64,000 nucleotides of DNA from Martinezella rhizogenes (GTDB lineage: Bacteria > Pseudomonadota > Alphaproteobacteria > Rhizobiales > Rhizobiaceae). The stretch lies in the NCBI RefSeq assembly GCF_007002745.1, contig NZ_SGNY01000003.1, positions 124,001-188,000 of the forward strand, written 5' to 3'. The translations under genes and the position numbers were made by a program. The notes beneath the pieces were generated by a model. It saw only the letters and a program-made list of their open reading frames with translations, was not told the DNA's origin and did not search any database. Numbering within the stretch: position 1 is the first letter of the stretch; each line of letters opens with the position of its first letter. This document shows, one piece after another, positions 52,934-61,536 of this stretch.

Positions 52934-52990
52934 ACGTAACAATATAAGTTGCATGACCCTTGACTCGAAAAATCACGTAACAATATAAGT
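52934..52990. promoter_or_regulatory. duplicated 16-bp operator in the rrf2/flavoprotein gap
   Basis: ACGTAACAATATAAGT occurs twice without change, at 52934-52949 and 52975-52990, 41 bases apart, or close to four helical turns. Within each copy GTAAC-N7-GTT(G) has partial dyad symmetry. It is AT-rich against a GC-rich background and sits between the divergent genes. It is best read as the operator of the Rrf2 protein, which would then control itself and the flavoprotein. Confidence 0.65.
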
Positions 52991-53042
52991 ATCGTGAAAA
53001 TAAGCGGGCGCTTCCTGCCCGGTCTTGAACGATAGGTGCATC

Positions 53043-53930
53043 ATGAAATTCGACGTCATCGTCATCGGCGGCAGCTATGCCGGTCTATCCGCCGCCCTGC
53101 AGCTGGGCCGCGCCAGAAAGAACGTTCTTGTTGTGGATGCGGGTAAAAGAAGGAACCGTTTTGCCAGCCATTCCCATGGTTTTCTTGGACAGGATGGCAA
53201 GGCACCGGGCGAGATCGTCGCCGAAGCGCGCCGGCAGATCGAGCGTTACCAGACGATAGCGTGGGCGGAGGGTAGCGTGACCGGCGCCGAGGGGTCTTTT
53301 GGCGATTTCGCCGTTGAGATCGACGGTCACCGCCGCGAAAGTGCGGCCCGGCTGATCCTTGCCATGGGCGTTACCGATCAGCTGCCTGACATAGCCGGGC
53401 TGAAAGAGCGCTGGGGCTCTTCGGTCTTTCATTGCCCCTATTGCCATGGCTACGAACTCGATCAGGGAAAAATCGGTGTCATTGCCGCTTCACCCATGGC
53501 TATTCATCACGCCCTGATGCTGCCGGACTGGGGTGAGACGACTTTCTTTACCAATGGCATGTTCGTGCCGGATGAGGATCAGGCCGCACTTCTGTCTGCC
53601 CGTGGTGTCCGGGTGGAAAAAGACCGTATCGCGGAAATTGCCGGACATGCGGATGTCGTTCTGGCCGACGGCCGCAGCATTGCGCTGGCCGGTCTTTTCA
53701 CCCAGCCGAAACTGCGGATCACCTCGGAATGGATCGGAAAACTCGGCTGCTCCGTGGAGGAGGGGCCCATGGGATCGAGCATCGTGACTGATGCCATGAA
53801 ACAGACCACGGTCCGCGGCGTCTTTGCCTGCGGTGATGTCGCAAGGCCGGCAGGCTCTGTCGCCCTTGCGGTGGGCGATGGTGCCATGACAGGTGCCGCG
53901 GCGCACCGGTCGATCCTGTTTCCGGAATGA
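53043..53930 (+). CDS. NAD(P)/FAD-dependent oxidoreductase, thioredoxin-reductase-like
   Basis: A 295-residue flavoprotein. GGSYAGL at residues 9-15 is the FAD turn, CPYC at 131-134 the redox-active pair, and GDVARPAGSVALAVGDGAMTG the C-terminal FAD segment. Length and motifs fit the TrxB/AhpF-related group, though it is a single-copy variant more like bacterial homologues of fungal gliT-type enzymes. The partner may be a small thiol compound or protein. The divergent cysteine-poor Rrf2 gene and shared repeats suggest disulfide or electrophile stress control. Confidence 0.87.
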   Translation: MKFDVIVIGGSYAGLSAALQLGRARKNVLVVDAGKRRNRFASHSHGFLGQDGKAPGEIVAEARRQIERYQTIAWAEGSVTGAEGSFGDFAVEIDGHRRESAARLILAMGVTDQLPDIAGLKERWGSSVFHCPYCHGYELDQGKIGVIAASPMAIHHALMLPDWGETTFFTNGMFVPDEDQAALLSARGVRVEKDRIAEIAGHADVVLADGRSIALAGLFTQPKLRITSEWIGKLGCSVEEGPMGSSIVTDAMKQTTVRGVFACGDVARPAGSVALAVGDGAMTGAAAHRSILFPE

Positions 53931-54803
53931 TCAGCTGGAGGTGAGGCTAAGCCAGCGTCCGGGAGGCATGCCGAAGGCATTCTTGAAATGCCGGGTGAAA
54001 TGCGCCTGATCGGCAAACCCGCAGGCAAATGCCGTTTCAGCAAGGCTGGCACCGGCCCGCATCATCTCCTTGCATTTTTGTAGTCGCCGCATGATGAGAT
54101 AACGATGCGGGCTGGTTCCCAGCAGGCCACGGAAATGCCGGAAGAGCGTAAAGCGGTCGAGCCCGCTTATTCGCTCCAACTCCTCTGCACCGACAGTGTC
54201 GGCACTGTTCTCCAGCAGATAGTCCCGACACCGCAAAACGGCGGCGTGGTCAATCCGTTTGATGGTTGTAGCGCTGCCGTTTGAATGTTTGGAAAGCAGA
54301 TCCGCCAGTCTCGATTGCCAGTCGGTCAGGAGCAGATTGTCCGGCTCGCTCTGGAGATTGCCGAGCGCCTCGATCAGACATTGCCGGAACGCGGCGTCCT
54401 CGATAACGGGATTTTTTGCAAAGGGCAGCGCCTGATATCCCGCCTGCGCGATTTTTTCAGGCGGAAGATAAAGCATGCGGTAGCGCAGGCCTTCATCCGT
54501 GCCTGCGCCCCCATCGTGCACTTCGTCGGGATGCAGCACGATGACATTTCCCGGCATGCTGAAATGCGAGGTCCCGCGATAGGAAAAAGTCTGGACGCCG
54601 GAAAGGGTGACGCCGAGCGCATAGGTATCATGGCGATGCGGCGCATAGGCGTTGCCATGAAAGCGTGCTTCGATGCGTTCTATGCCCTCGCTTGCGGGCG
54701 CCTGCACGATCCCCTCGAATTTGCACGAACGTTCAAGATCGACGGTGCGCGAAGGGTCTAGGGTTGCTTCTCTTTCGTAACCACAGCCAGATTGAGTTCG
54801 CAT
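53931..54803 (-). CDS. AraC-family regulator with cupin sensor
   Basis: A 290-residue AraC protein. The N-terminal cupin-like sensor (RFHGNAYAPHRHDTYALGVT, HPDEVHDGG) has metal- or ligand-type histidines; the last 100 residues hold two helix-turn-helix units (DTVGAEELERISGLDRFTLF, SLAETAFACGFADQAHFTRHF). The ATG at 54803 shares bases with the ATG of the divergent DUF2000 gene at 54802, so no intergenic space remains; a GTG about 21 codons in would be another start. The effector is unknown. It is convergent with the flavoprotein gene. Confidence 0.83.
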   Translation of the reverse strand: MRTQSGCGYEREATLDPSRTVDLERSCKFEGIVQAPASEGIERIEARFHGNAYAPHRHDTYALGVTLSGVQTFSYRGTSHFSMPGNVIVLHPDEVHDGGAGTDEGLRYRMLYLPPEKIAQAGYQALPFAKNPVIEDAAFRQCLIEALGNLQSEPDNLLLTDWQSRLADLLSKHSNGSATTIKRIDHAAVLRCRDYLLENSADTVGAEELERISGLDRFTLFRHFRGLLGTSPHRYLIMRRLQKCKEMMRAGASLAETAFACGFADQAHFTRHFKNAFGMPPGRWLSLTSS

Positions 54804-55209
54804 GTTTGATACCAAGATCGCCGTTATCCTTCGTGATGACCTTGCCGTATGGCAAAAACTGAACGTTACTGCATTTCTCATGTCCGGGATTGTCGCCCAG
54901 ACCGGAGAGATCATCGGGGAACCATACCGCGATGGTGCCGGCAACGTCTACAATCCCCTGTCCATCCAGCCGATCGTTGTCATGGCCACGGATCAGGAAG
55001 CGCTCCGAAAGATCCATCAGCGATCCCTCGAGCGCGATGTCACAACATCACTCTACATTGAGGAAATGTTCGCGACCGGGCACGATGTCGCCAACCGTCA
55101 GGTATTTTCGGAGTTTTCTCCTGAGAATGCCAGGGTGGTCGGTATGGCGCTGCGGGCGGACAAGAAGATCGTCGACAAAATCACCAAGGGCGCAAAGCTG
55201 CATACCTAA
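54802..55209 (+). CDS. DUF2000 family protein
   Basis: A 135-residue protein matching DUF2000: MFDTKIAVILRDDLAVWQKL, LNVTAFLMSGI, then PLSIQPIVVMATDQEALRKI. The family is cytosolic and of unknown activity, often next to AraC regulators. The start codon overlaps that of the divergent AraC gene (CATG at 54801-54804). No purine-rich binding site lies upstream, which fits weak or leaderless translation. Its promoter must be inside the araC coding sequence. Confidence 0.82.
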   Translation: MFDTKIAVILRDDLAVWQKLNVTAFLMSGIVAQTGEIIGEPYRDGAGNVYNPLSIQPIVVMATDQEALRKIHQRSLERDVTTSLYIEEMFATGHDVANRQVFSEFSPENARVVGMALRADKKIVDKITKGAKLHT

Positions 55210-55230
55210 CCATGTCGCTTCAAACGCAAA

Positions 55231-55251
55231 AGGGAGGCTGTAAGCCTCCCT
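55231..55251 (-). terminator. intrinsic terminator of lepA
   Basis: AGGGAGGCT and AGCCTCCCT form a perfect 9-bp stem around three bases; on the minus strand TTTTGCGTTTG follows. It lies 27 bases past the lepA stop. Confidence 0.7.
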
Positions 55252-55278
55252 CCAATAGCGATGCAGTATCAGTGCTGC

Positions 55279-57105
55279 TTATTCGTCGTTCATCTTCAGG
55301 GCGGCGATGAAGGCTTCCTGCGGAATTTCCACCTTGCCGAACTGACGCATGCGCTTTTTGCCTTCCTTCTGCTTGTCCAGAAGTTTGCGCTTACGTGTCG
55401 CGTCGCCGCCGTAACACTTCGCCGTCACGTCCTTGCGCAGCGCGCGCACGGTTTCGCGGGCGATGACCTTGCCGCCGATGGCCGCCTGGATCGGGATCTG
55501 GAACATGTGCGGCGGAATGAGTTCCTTCAGCTTCTCGCACATGCCGCGCCCACGCCGGTCGGCCGCCGAGCGGTGCACCAGCATGGAAAGCGCATCAACA
55601 GGATCGCCATTCACGAGGATCGACATCTTGACGAGATCGCCTTCGCGATAATCGATGATGTTGTAATCGAACGAGGCGTAACCCTTGGAGATGGATTTAA
55701 GCCGGTCGTAGAAATCGAATACCACTTCGTTGAGCGGCAGTTCATAGGTGATCATCGCGCGGTTGCCGACATAGGTCAGCTCCGTCTGCAGGCCGCGCCG
55801 GTCCTGACACAGCTTCAGGATGCCGCCGAGATATTCGTCCGGCGTCAGGATCGTCGCCTTGATCCACGGTTCGCGAATTTCCTTGATCTTCACCACGTCG
55901 GGCATATCGGCCGGATTGTGAAGTTCTTTCTCGGTACCGTCAGTCAGCGTCATTTCATAGACAACCGAAGGTGCGGTGGCGACGAGATCGAGATTGAACT
56001 CGCGCTCAAGGCGTTCCTGAATGATTTCAAGATGCAGCAGGCCAAGGAAGCCGCAACGGAAACCGAAGCCGAGAGCGGCAGACGATTCCATTTCGAAAGA
56101 GAAGGAGGCGTCGTTGAGGCGAAGCTTGCCCACCGCCGCACGCAAATCTTCGAAGTCCGCCGCGTCGACCGGGAAGAGACCGCAGAATACCACGGGCTGT
56201 GCCGGTTTGAAGCCGGGCAGGGCCTGCGCGGTCGGGCGCTTGTCGTCGGTGATCGTATCGCCGACGCGGGTATCAGCAACTTCCTTGATCGAGGCGGTGA
56301 TGAAGCCGATCTCGCCAGGGCCGAGGCTGTCGACATTGACCATCTTCGGGGTCAGCACACCAACGCGCTCGATGCCGTATTTCGCGCCTGAACCCATCAT
56401 GCGGATCTGCTGGCCCTTGCTCAGCACGCCGTCGATGACGCGTACCAGAACCATGACGCCGAGATAGGTGTCGTACCAGCTGTCGACCAGCAGTGCCTTC
56501 AGCGGGCCGTTTTCGCCAACTTCGCTCGTCGGCGGCGGCAGGCGGTTGACGATGGCTTCCAGAACATCGGGAATGCCAAGGCCGGTCTTGGCCGAAATCA
56601 TCACGGCGTCGGAAGCGTCGATGCCGATCACTTCCTCGATCTGCTCCTTGATGCGGTCGGGTTCGGCCGCCGGCAGATCGATCTTGTTGAGCACCGTCAC
56701 CAGCTCGTGATCGTTGTCGATCGCCTGATAGACGTTGGCAAGCGTCTGGGCTTCCACGCCCTGCGATGCGTCCACGACGAGCAGCGAACCCTCGCACGCC
56801 GAAAGCGAGCGGGACACTTCGTAGGCGAAGTCGACGTGGCCGGGGGTGTCGATGAGGTTCAGCACATAGGTTTCGCCGTTATTCGCCTTATAGTGCAGGC
56901 GCACGGTCTGGGCCTTGATGGTGATACCGCGCTCGCGCTCGATATCCATCGAATCGAGAACCTGTTCCGACATGTCGCGTTCGGCAAGGCCGCCCGTCGA
57001 CTGGATCAACCGGTCGGCCAGCGTCGATTTGCCGTGATCGATGTGGGCAACGATCGAGAAGTTGCGGATATGGTCCAGGGGCGTGCGGGTCGAATTTGTG
57101 CTCAT
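55279..57105 (-). CDS. lepA: elongation factor 4 (LepA)
   Basis: A 608-residue GTPase that acts on the ribosome and is thought to help back-translocation and initiation. G1 AHIDHGKST is at residues 20-28, G3 DTPGHVDF near 86 and G4 NKIDLP near 140; EF-G-like domains follow, and the LepA-specific C-terminal domain ends [20 protein letters not shown]. All key residues are present and the length is normal. No lepB follows, since the downstream gene is convergent. Confidence 0.97.
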   Translation of the reverse strand: MSTNSTRTPLDHIRNFSIVAHIDHGKSTLADRLIQSTGGLAERDMSEQVLDSMDIERERGITIKAQTVRLHYKANNGETYVLNLIDTPGHVDFAYEVSRSLSACEGSLLVVDASQGVEAQTLANVYQAIDNDHELVTVLNKIDLPAAEPDRIKEQIEEVIGIDASDAVMISAKTGLGIPDVLEAIVNRLPPPTSEVGENGPLKALLVDSWYDTYLGVMVLVRVIDGVLSKGQQIRMMGSGAKYGIERVGVLTPKMVNVDSLGPGEIGFITASIKEVADTRVGDTITDDKRPTAQALPGFKPAQPVVFCGLFPVDAADFEDLRAAVGKLRLNDASFSFEMESSAALGFGFRCGFLGLLHLEIIQERLEREFNLDLVATAPSVVYEMTLTDGTEKELHNPADMPDVVKIKEIREPWIKATILTPDEYLGGILKLCQDRRGLQTELTYVGNRAMITYELPLNEVVFDFYDRLKSISKGYASFDYNIIDYREGDLVKMSILVNGDPVDALSMLVHRSAADRRGRGMCEKLKELIPPHMFQIPIQAAIGGKVIARETVRALRKDVTAKCYGGDATRKRKLLDKQKEGKKRMRQFGKVEIPQEAFIAALKMNDE

Positions 57106-57155
57106 GCTCCGCGCTATAGCAGGGGCTTCTCATGCCGCAAAGCGGGAATTTGGTT

Positions 57156-57179
57156 AAAAGCCCTTTAAAATGGGCTTTT
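57156..57179 (-). terminator. intrinsic terminator of the nitrilase-family gene
   Basis: AAAAGCCC and GGGCTTTT pair perfectly around eight A/T-rich bases, giving flanking A- and T-runs, so it may work both ways. It overlaps the first base of the nitrilase stop region on one side and lies just before lepA on the other. Confidence 0.7.
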
Positions 57180-58048
57180 TAGATCGCAAATTGCTCCGGC
57201 CAGTCGCGACGGGTGGCCACCTGTCCTTCGGTTCTGAGTCTTGCGACAGCGGCAAGATCGATATCGGCAATCAATAGCGTGCTCTGCGTCACCGCATCGC
57301 TGTCGCTTTCCGCAACGATGCCGGATGCCGGCATGCCATAGTCGGACGGCACGTAAAGCGCCGCACGGCCGCGATTTTCATCGACGGCAGGTGACCATGG
57401 GGCCTCGCCTGCGGTGGGAGAGGAGAGCACGGCATATTGGTTTTCCAGCGCCCGCGCCTGCGCGCCGATGCGCACCCGGTAAGCGCCTGCCAGCGTGTCG
57501 GTGCAACTGGGGGCAAGAACGAGTTCCACGCCGAGTTCCGCCAGCCTGCGGCCGAGCATGGGAAACTCATTATCGTAACAGATGAGGATGCCGAGCTTGC
57601 CGACTGGCGTGTCGAAGTCTTTCAGACCCTCTGCACCGGCATGGATGTTCCATTGCTCCCGCTCGAAACGGGTCATGATCTGCTTGTCCTGATAACCGAT
57701 CAACCCGTCCGGTCCAAACAGCCATGCCCGGTTGCGGAACTTGCCGTCCGGGTCCTTCACCGGCGCGCTGCCCGGCTGGAAGAGGATTTGATGTTGTCGT
57801 GCCAGCTCTTCGCAAAGTTCCACCCAGGAAGGAATAAGCGGCTGTATCTCTTCGATGGAACGATGCAGATCCGACCGTGCCTCGGGCGGTAATTGCCCGG
57901 TCAGCGCCATGGCCGAATATTCCGGCAGAAGCAGCAGTTCCGCACCCGTTTCTTTCGCCTCGCGCACGATGGCGGCAAGATGCGCCGCATAGGCTTCCCA
58001 TGTCTCGATCAGTTCGATCGCATATTGGCTGGCGGCGAGGCGGGTCAT
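57179..58048 (-). CDS. carbon-nitrogen hydrolase (nitrilase superfamily)
   Basis: A 289-residue cytosolic amidase-type protein with the intact catalytic triad: E43 in LLLLPEYSAM, K122 in YQDKQIMTRFE and C157 in ICYDNEFP. Fold and length suit the single-domain branch that hydrolyses small amides. The natural substrate cannot be deduced. Its start overlaps the stop of the upstream GNAT gene by four bases (ATGA), so the two proteins probably act in one pathway, a nitrilase-acetyltransferase pair seen in several proteobacteria. Confidence 0.88.
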   Translation of the reverse strand: MTRLAASQYAIELIETWEAYAAHLAAIVREAKETGAELLLLPEYSAMALTGQLPPEARSDLHRSIEEIQPLIPSWVELCEELARQHQILFQPGSAPVKDPDGKFRNRAWLFGPDGLIGYQDKQIMTRFEREQWNIHAGAEGLKDFDTPVGKLGILICYDNEFPMLGRRLAELGVELVLAPSCTDTLAGAYRVRIGAQARALENQYAVLSSPTAGEAPWSPAVDENRGRAALYVPSDYGMPASGIVAESDSDAVTQSTLLIADIDLAAVARLRTEGQVATRRDWPEQFAI

Positions 58049-58659
58049 CGGTTTCTATCTCCTGCGGCGATGTTCTTCATCCAGAAGGACAGCGGTTTCG
58101 GGCTCTCGACGCTCTCGTCGATATCCTGCCAGGTAAAGCTGGTGCGCAGCTCGGGGTGGTGGCGATAGCCGCGCTTTTCCCAGAAGGCATTCAGCGGCAC
58201 GTAATCTGCCGGGCGGCGCGGGTGATCCGCAGGCCGCTCGACAGCGCAGAAGGTGCACCAGTCGAAGTCGAGACGTCTGGCATGGGCCTCCCGTTCCTCG
58301 AAAAACCGCACGCCGATGCCGTGACCGCGATAATCCGGCAACAGCACGCTTTCGCCGAAATAAAACAGCTGCAACGGGTCGTAACCGGCAACAAGGAAAG
58401 GCGATTTCACCTCGTCGGTTTCCGCCGCCATGGGCATGCCCGTGGACATGCCGACAACCTGCCCGCCGTCGAGCGCCAGCACGAAAACAGCGCCCTTCGT
58501 ATCGGCATAGGTGGCCAGATATTTGCGCTCATAGTCCACCGAACCATCATAGAGATAGGGGAAGGCGCGGAACACCGTAATCCGCAGCCGTGCGAGATCA
58601 TCGAAATAGGGTGCGGCGTCAATGCCGGAAAGAGACTTGATTTCGACGGTCATGGGCAT
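58045..58659 (-). CDS. GNAT-family N-acetyltransferase
   Basis: A 204-residue acetyl-CoA-dependent transferase. The cofactor-binding motif A is LLPDYRGHGIGVRFFEEREAHA, following a beta strand ending FYFGESVLL. The C-terminal part has an unusual His/Pro-rich stretch (CAVERPADHPRRPADY) that might bear on substrate choice. ATG at 58659 is used; GTG at 58665 and ATG at 58653 are possible. It is coupled to the nitrilase gene, so amide hydrolysis and acetylation are likely linked. Confidence 0.83.
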   Translation of the reverse strand: MPMTVEIKSLSGIDAAPYFDDLARLRITVFRAFPYLYDGSVDYERKYLATYADTKGAVFVLALDGGQVVGMSTGMPMAAETDEVKSPFLVAGYDPLQLFYFGESVLLPDYRGHGIGVRFFEEREAHARRLDFDWCTFCAVERPADHPRRPADYVPLNAFWEKRGYRHHPELRTSFTWQDIDESVESPKPLSFWMKNIAAGDRNR

Positions 58660-58726
58660 TTTCACTTTCGGTTCCGCTGGTTATACCGTCATGGAAAACC
58701 CGCGCAAGCATTGAACGGAGAAGACG

Positions 58727-59128
58727 ATGACCGCTGCCGAGACCATCCGCGCCTATTACGATGCCTTCAACCGACAGGACATGGATGCCTTTCTGGCGCT
58801 TCTTCATGACGAGGTGGTGCATGACATCAATCAGGGCGAACGCCAGGCCGGCAAGGCGGCTTTTGCCTCCTTCATGGACCACATGAACCGCTGCTATAAG
58901 GAAAACCTCACCGACATGGTGATCATGGCGAGCGCAGACGGTAAACGTGCCTCCGCCGAATTCACCGTCAATGGCGAATATCTCAAGACTGATGAGGGAT
59001 TGCCGGAAGCTGATGGCCAGAAATACGTCCTGCCCGCCGGTGCCTTCTTCGACCTGAAGGATGGAAAAGTTAGTCGAGTAACAAACTACTATAATCTGAA
59101 CGACTGGATTGCCCAGGTCGGTGCCTGA
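58727..59128 (+). CDS. SnoaL/NTF2-like protein (ketosteroid isomerase-related)
   Basis: A 133-residue protein of the NTF2 fold: ETIRAYYDAFNRQDMDAFLA at the start is the typical helix, and LTDMVIMASADGKRASAEFTV plus FFDLKDGKVSRVTNYYNL complete the cone. Such proteins are small-molecule isomerases, hydrolases or binding domains; none is assigned. It diverges from the GNAT gene with 67 bases between them. Confidence 0.8.
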   Translation: MTAAETIRAYYDAFNRQDMDAFLALLHDEVVHDINQGERQAGKAAFASFMDHMNRCYKENLTDMVIMASADGKRASAEFTVNGEYLKTDEGLPEADGQKYVLPAGAFFDLKDGKVSRVTNYYNLNDWIAQVGA

Positions 59129-59196
59129 AGCCTTCATTGTTCCCGCGATAATGGCCATCCGACGGTAATCGGGTTTCCACTATCGTGGATATTGAC

Positions 59197-59231
59197 TCCA
59201 TCATATGGGAATTATAGTCTCATATGATGGA
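59197..59231. promoter_or_regulatory. 11-bp inverted repeat spanning the XRE start codon
   Basis: TCCATCATATG (59197-59207) and CATATGATGGA (59221-59231) are perfect arms with 13 bases between, centres 24 bases apart. The right arm contains the XRE start codon. A site of this strength in front of a lone XRE-cupin gene is best explained as its own operator; binding there would block both transcription and ribosome access. Confidence 0.65.
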
Positions 59232-59805
59232 AAATGAAGATCATATTCTCGAACGTTCGATCGGTGAGCGGATCAGGTCGTTGCGGGCGGAAAACGGCCT
59301 GACACTGGATCGGCTTGCCTCTGAATCCGGTGTCAGCCGCGCTATGATCTCCCGCATCGAACGGGGTGAGGCGAGCCCGACGGCGTCGCTGCTCGCCCGC
59401 ATCTGCGCAGCATTGGGCCTGTCGCTCTCCGGCTTCTTCGCCGAAAACGAAGAGGCTGTTTCCCCGCTGGTAAAGAAGCGGGACCAGCAGCTCTGGAAAG
59501 ATCCCGAAACCGGTTATGTCCGCCGCGCCATCTCCCCACCGCGCGTCGGTTCCGATGTCGATATTGTCGAGGTCGAGTTTCCGGCCGGTGCGCGTGTCGG
59601 CTTTCCGCCGCATGCGGCAAGCAGGGGCATGACGCAATATGTCTGGCTTTTCGAAGGCGTTCTGGAGATGACGAGCGGCGGTACGGTGCATCTGATGGAG
59701 CCCGGCGACTGCCTTTTCATGCCGGTCGGTGAAGGACATGTCTTTCACAATCCTTCCGAAAAACCCGCCCGTTACGCCGTCGTGCTGGACCAAAGACAGC
59801 GCTGA
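59224..59805 (+). CDS. XRE-family regulator with cupin domain
   Basis: A 193-residue protein. The helix-turn-helix (residues 10-65, RSLRAENGLTLDRLASESGV, SRAMISRIERGEASPTASLL) is followed by a cupin at about 110-185 (FPPHAASRGMTQYVWLFEG, GDCLFMPVGEGHVFHN). This class senses small amines or sugars and often represses its neighbour. ATG at 59227 is an alternative start. A perfect palindrome spans the start codon, and a GNAT gene follows in the same direction after 20 bases. Confidence 0.88.
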   Translation: MMENEDHILERSIGERIRSLRAENGLTLDRLASESGVSRAMISRIERGEASPTASLLARICAALGLSLSGFFAENEEAVSPLVKKRDQQLWKDPETGYVRRAISPPRVGSDVDIVEVEFPAGARVGFPPHAASRGMTQYVWLFEGVLEMTSGGTVHLMEPGDCLFMPVGEGHVFHNPSEKPARYAVVLDQRQR

Positions 59806-59825
59806 TTTTTTCCAGAGGAGTTTTC

Positions 59826-60344
59826 ATGGCCACCATCCGCGTGCTGAACGGGCAAGAGACGCTCGACGTCCTGCCGGAACTTTGCGAAGTCCTTTCCGCC
59901 TGCGTCAATGGCGGCGCATCCGTTGGTTTCATGTTGCCCTTTTCTCCGCAGGATGCAGAGCCCTTCTGGCGAGCCGTGGCGGAAGCGGCGAATGAGGGCG
60001 GCACGATCCATGTCGTGGCGGAAGTGGATGGCAAGGTGGTGGGAACCGTGCAGGTGGGCCTCGCTTCCAAACCCAACCAGCCACATCGCGGCGATCTGAT
60101 GAAGCTTCTCGTGCATCCCTCGGCGCGGGGTCTCGGGCTTGCCCGCAAGCTCATGCAGAAGGTTGAAGAGGAAACGGCAGCCCGTGGCCGTACCCTTTTG
60201 GTGCTGGATACGGCCACAGGCAGTGATGCAGAGGCTATCTATCCCCGCCTTGGCTGGGAACGGGTCGGGGTCATTCCCGATTACGCCCTGTTTCCCGATG
60301 GGCGTTATTGTGGCACGACGCTGTTTTACAAGCGGATCGACTAG
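59826..60344 (+). CDS. GNAT-family N-acetyltransferase
   Basis: A 172-residue acetyltransferase. Motif A is KLLVHPSARGLGLARKLMQKVE, followed by LLVLDTATGSDAEAIYPRLGWE, which matches the GNAT group acting on small amines or antibiotics. AGAGGAG lies seven bases before the ATG. It is 20 bases after the XRE-cupin gene on the same strand, so the two form an operon and its substrate may be the effector of the regulator. A fragment GAGCATTT of the intergenic repeat follows the stop. Confidence 0.87.
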   Translation: MATIRVLNGQETLDVLPELCEVLSACVNGGASVGFMLPFSPQDAEPFWRAVAEAANEGGTIHVVAEVDGKVVGTVQVGLASKPNQPHRGDLMKLLVHPSARGLGLARKLMQKVEEETAARGRTLLVLDTATGSDAEAIYPRLGWERVGVIPDYALFPDGRYCGTTLFYKRID

Positions 60345-60358
60345 AGCATTTAGTCTGC

Positions 60359-61432
60359 TTATTGTCCCGGCTTCAGCGTGCGGTTGAAGGCGTCAACAAT
60401 CACCTTTTCCAGTTCGGCATGAATATCCGCACGGTCGCGCGGCCCGGCTGGTTCGCAGATCGGATCACGCTCGCCAACGGATTTGAGAAACGCATCGGCA
60501 TCCGGTTTGCATAGGGGCAGGAAGCTGAAATGGTTGGCCTCATCGACCTGTTGATAGGTCGCGCCGGGCACCTCGGCTGCCAGTTTGTCCGCCAGCACGG
60601 CCGGTGGAATTTTCCCCTTGCTGCCGAGATTGATGAAGGCCAGCGGAATGTCGATTGTTTTCATGCTGTCCGGCTGGAAGGCGAGTGCGAGGCCAGGATC
60701 GACCAGCACGGCGGAACGAATGCGTGGATCGCGGTTCTGCTGCTCGAAACGGGCCTTGTCGAGGGTTCCGAGGTCGAGCTTCGGTACACTGACCGGCTCG
60801 TTGTTGAGATAACCCCGGCCGCCGGCAAACCATTGGCAATCCATCATCGTGGCATAGTCTTCGCAATAGCGCTTATACTCGTTGAGATCGGCGCGTGCGC
60901 CCGAAATCTCCATTGCCGCGCTGCCACCGAGCGAAAAGCCGAGGACGCCGATCCTCTGCGCATCGATCGCGCCCGACCATTTGCCCTGCGTCGTCAACGC
61001 GGTGAGGATCGTGGAAAGATCACCCGTCCGCTCCCAGATTTTCGGCGTATCGGCAGGCGTTGAATCGCCGCTGGTGGTGCCGGGATGGTTGGGGCCGGCG
61101 ACGATGAAACCTTCGCTCGCAAGCTTTGCCGCGATCCAGGCCATGCCGCTCACTCTCGAGCCCGAACCGTGTGACAGAAGCACCAGCGGCAGGCGACCCG
61201 GTTGTACCGCACCGTCCTTGAAGACGGGCGTGCCTTGAAAAATCCGGTCCTCGCCGGAAAGCGTCTGCGTGCCGTTGCCCTCCGAAGGATACCAGACGGT
61301 GACGGCAAGGTCCTCGCCACGTTCGGGAGAGTGGATGGCGATTTCGCTGACGCCAACGGCTTCATTTGCAAAAGCCGGCTGGGTAATGAGAGCGGAAAAC
61401 AGCATGGTGGTGATGGTGACGATGGGGCGCAT
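60359..61432 (-). CDS. secreted alpha/beta hydrolase, dienelactone-hydrolase-like
   Basis: A 357-residue hydrolase with a signal peptide (cleavage after AFA near residue 22). The oxyanion HG is at 88-89, the nucleophile is S167 in GFSLGGSA, and the late acid and base lie in SAVLVDPGLA and DEANHFSF. It resembles platelet-activating-factor acetylhydrolase-like esterases of proteobacteria. AGAGG precedes the ATG at 61432; a longer frame to 61468 hides the signal. The substrate is unknown. Four cysteines in the mature part could form disulfides. Confidence 0.83.
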   Translation of the reverse strand: MRPIVTITTMLFSALITQPAFANEAVGVSEIAIHSPERGEDLAVTVWYPSEGNGTQTLSGEDRIFQGTPVFKDGAVQPGRLPLVLLSHGSGSRVSGMAWIAAKLASEGFIVAGPNHPGTTSGDSTPADTPKIWERTGDLSTILTALTTQGKWSGAIDAQRIGVLGFSLGGSAAMEISGARADLNEYKRYCEDYATMMDCQWFAGGRGYLNNEPVSVPKLDLGTLDKARFEQQNRDPRIRSAVLVDPGLALAFQPDSMKTIDIPLAFINLGSKGKIPPAVLADKLAAEVPGATYQQVDEANHFSFLPLCKPDADAFLKSVGERDPICEPAGPRDRADIHAELEKVIVDAFNRTLKPGQ

Positions 61433-61536
61433 GAAAAACCTCTTGCGGTCGGAAAGAACGAGACCCAATCTGCACCGTCACCTGTTTTTCGCGTCCTTGA
61501 TCGCGTTTGAGGTCGTACCGAAACGCGATCTGGTCC

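Noticed and set aside
55261-56391. 376-codon plus-strand frame opposite lepA
   Set aside because: lepA is complete and highly conserved here, and the antisense frame has no recognisable feature.
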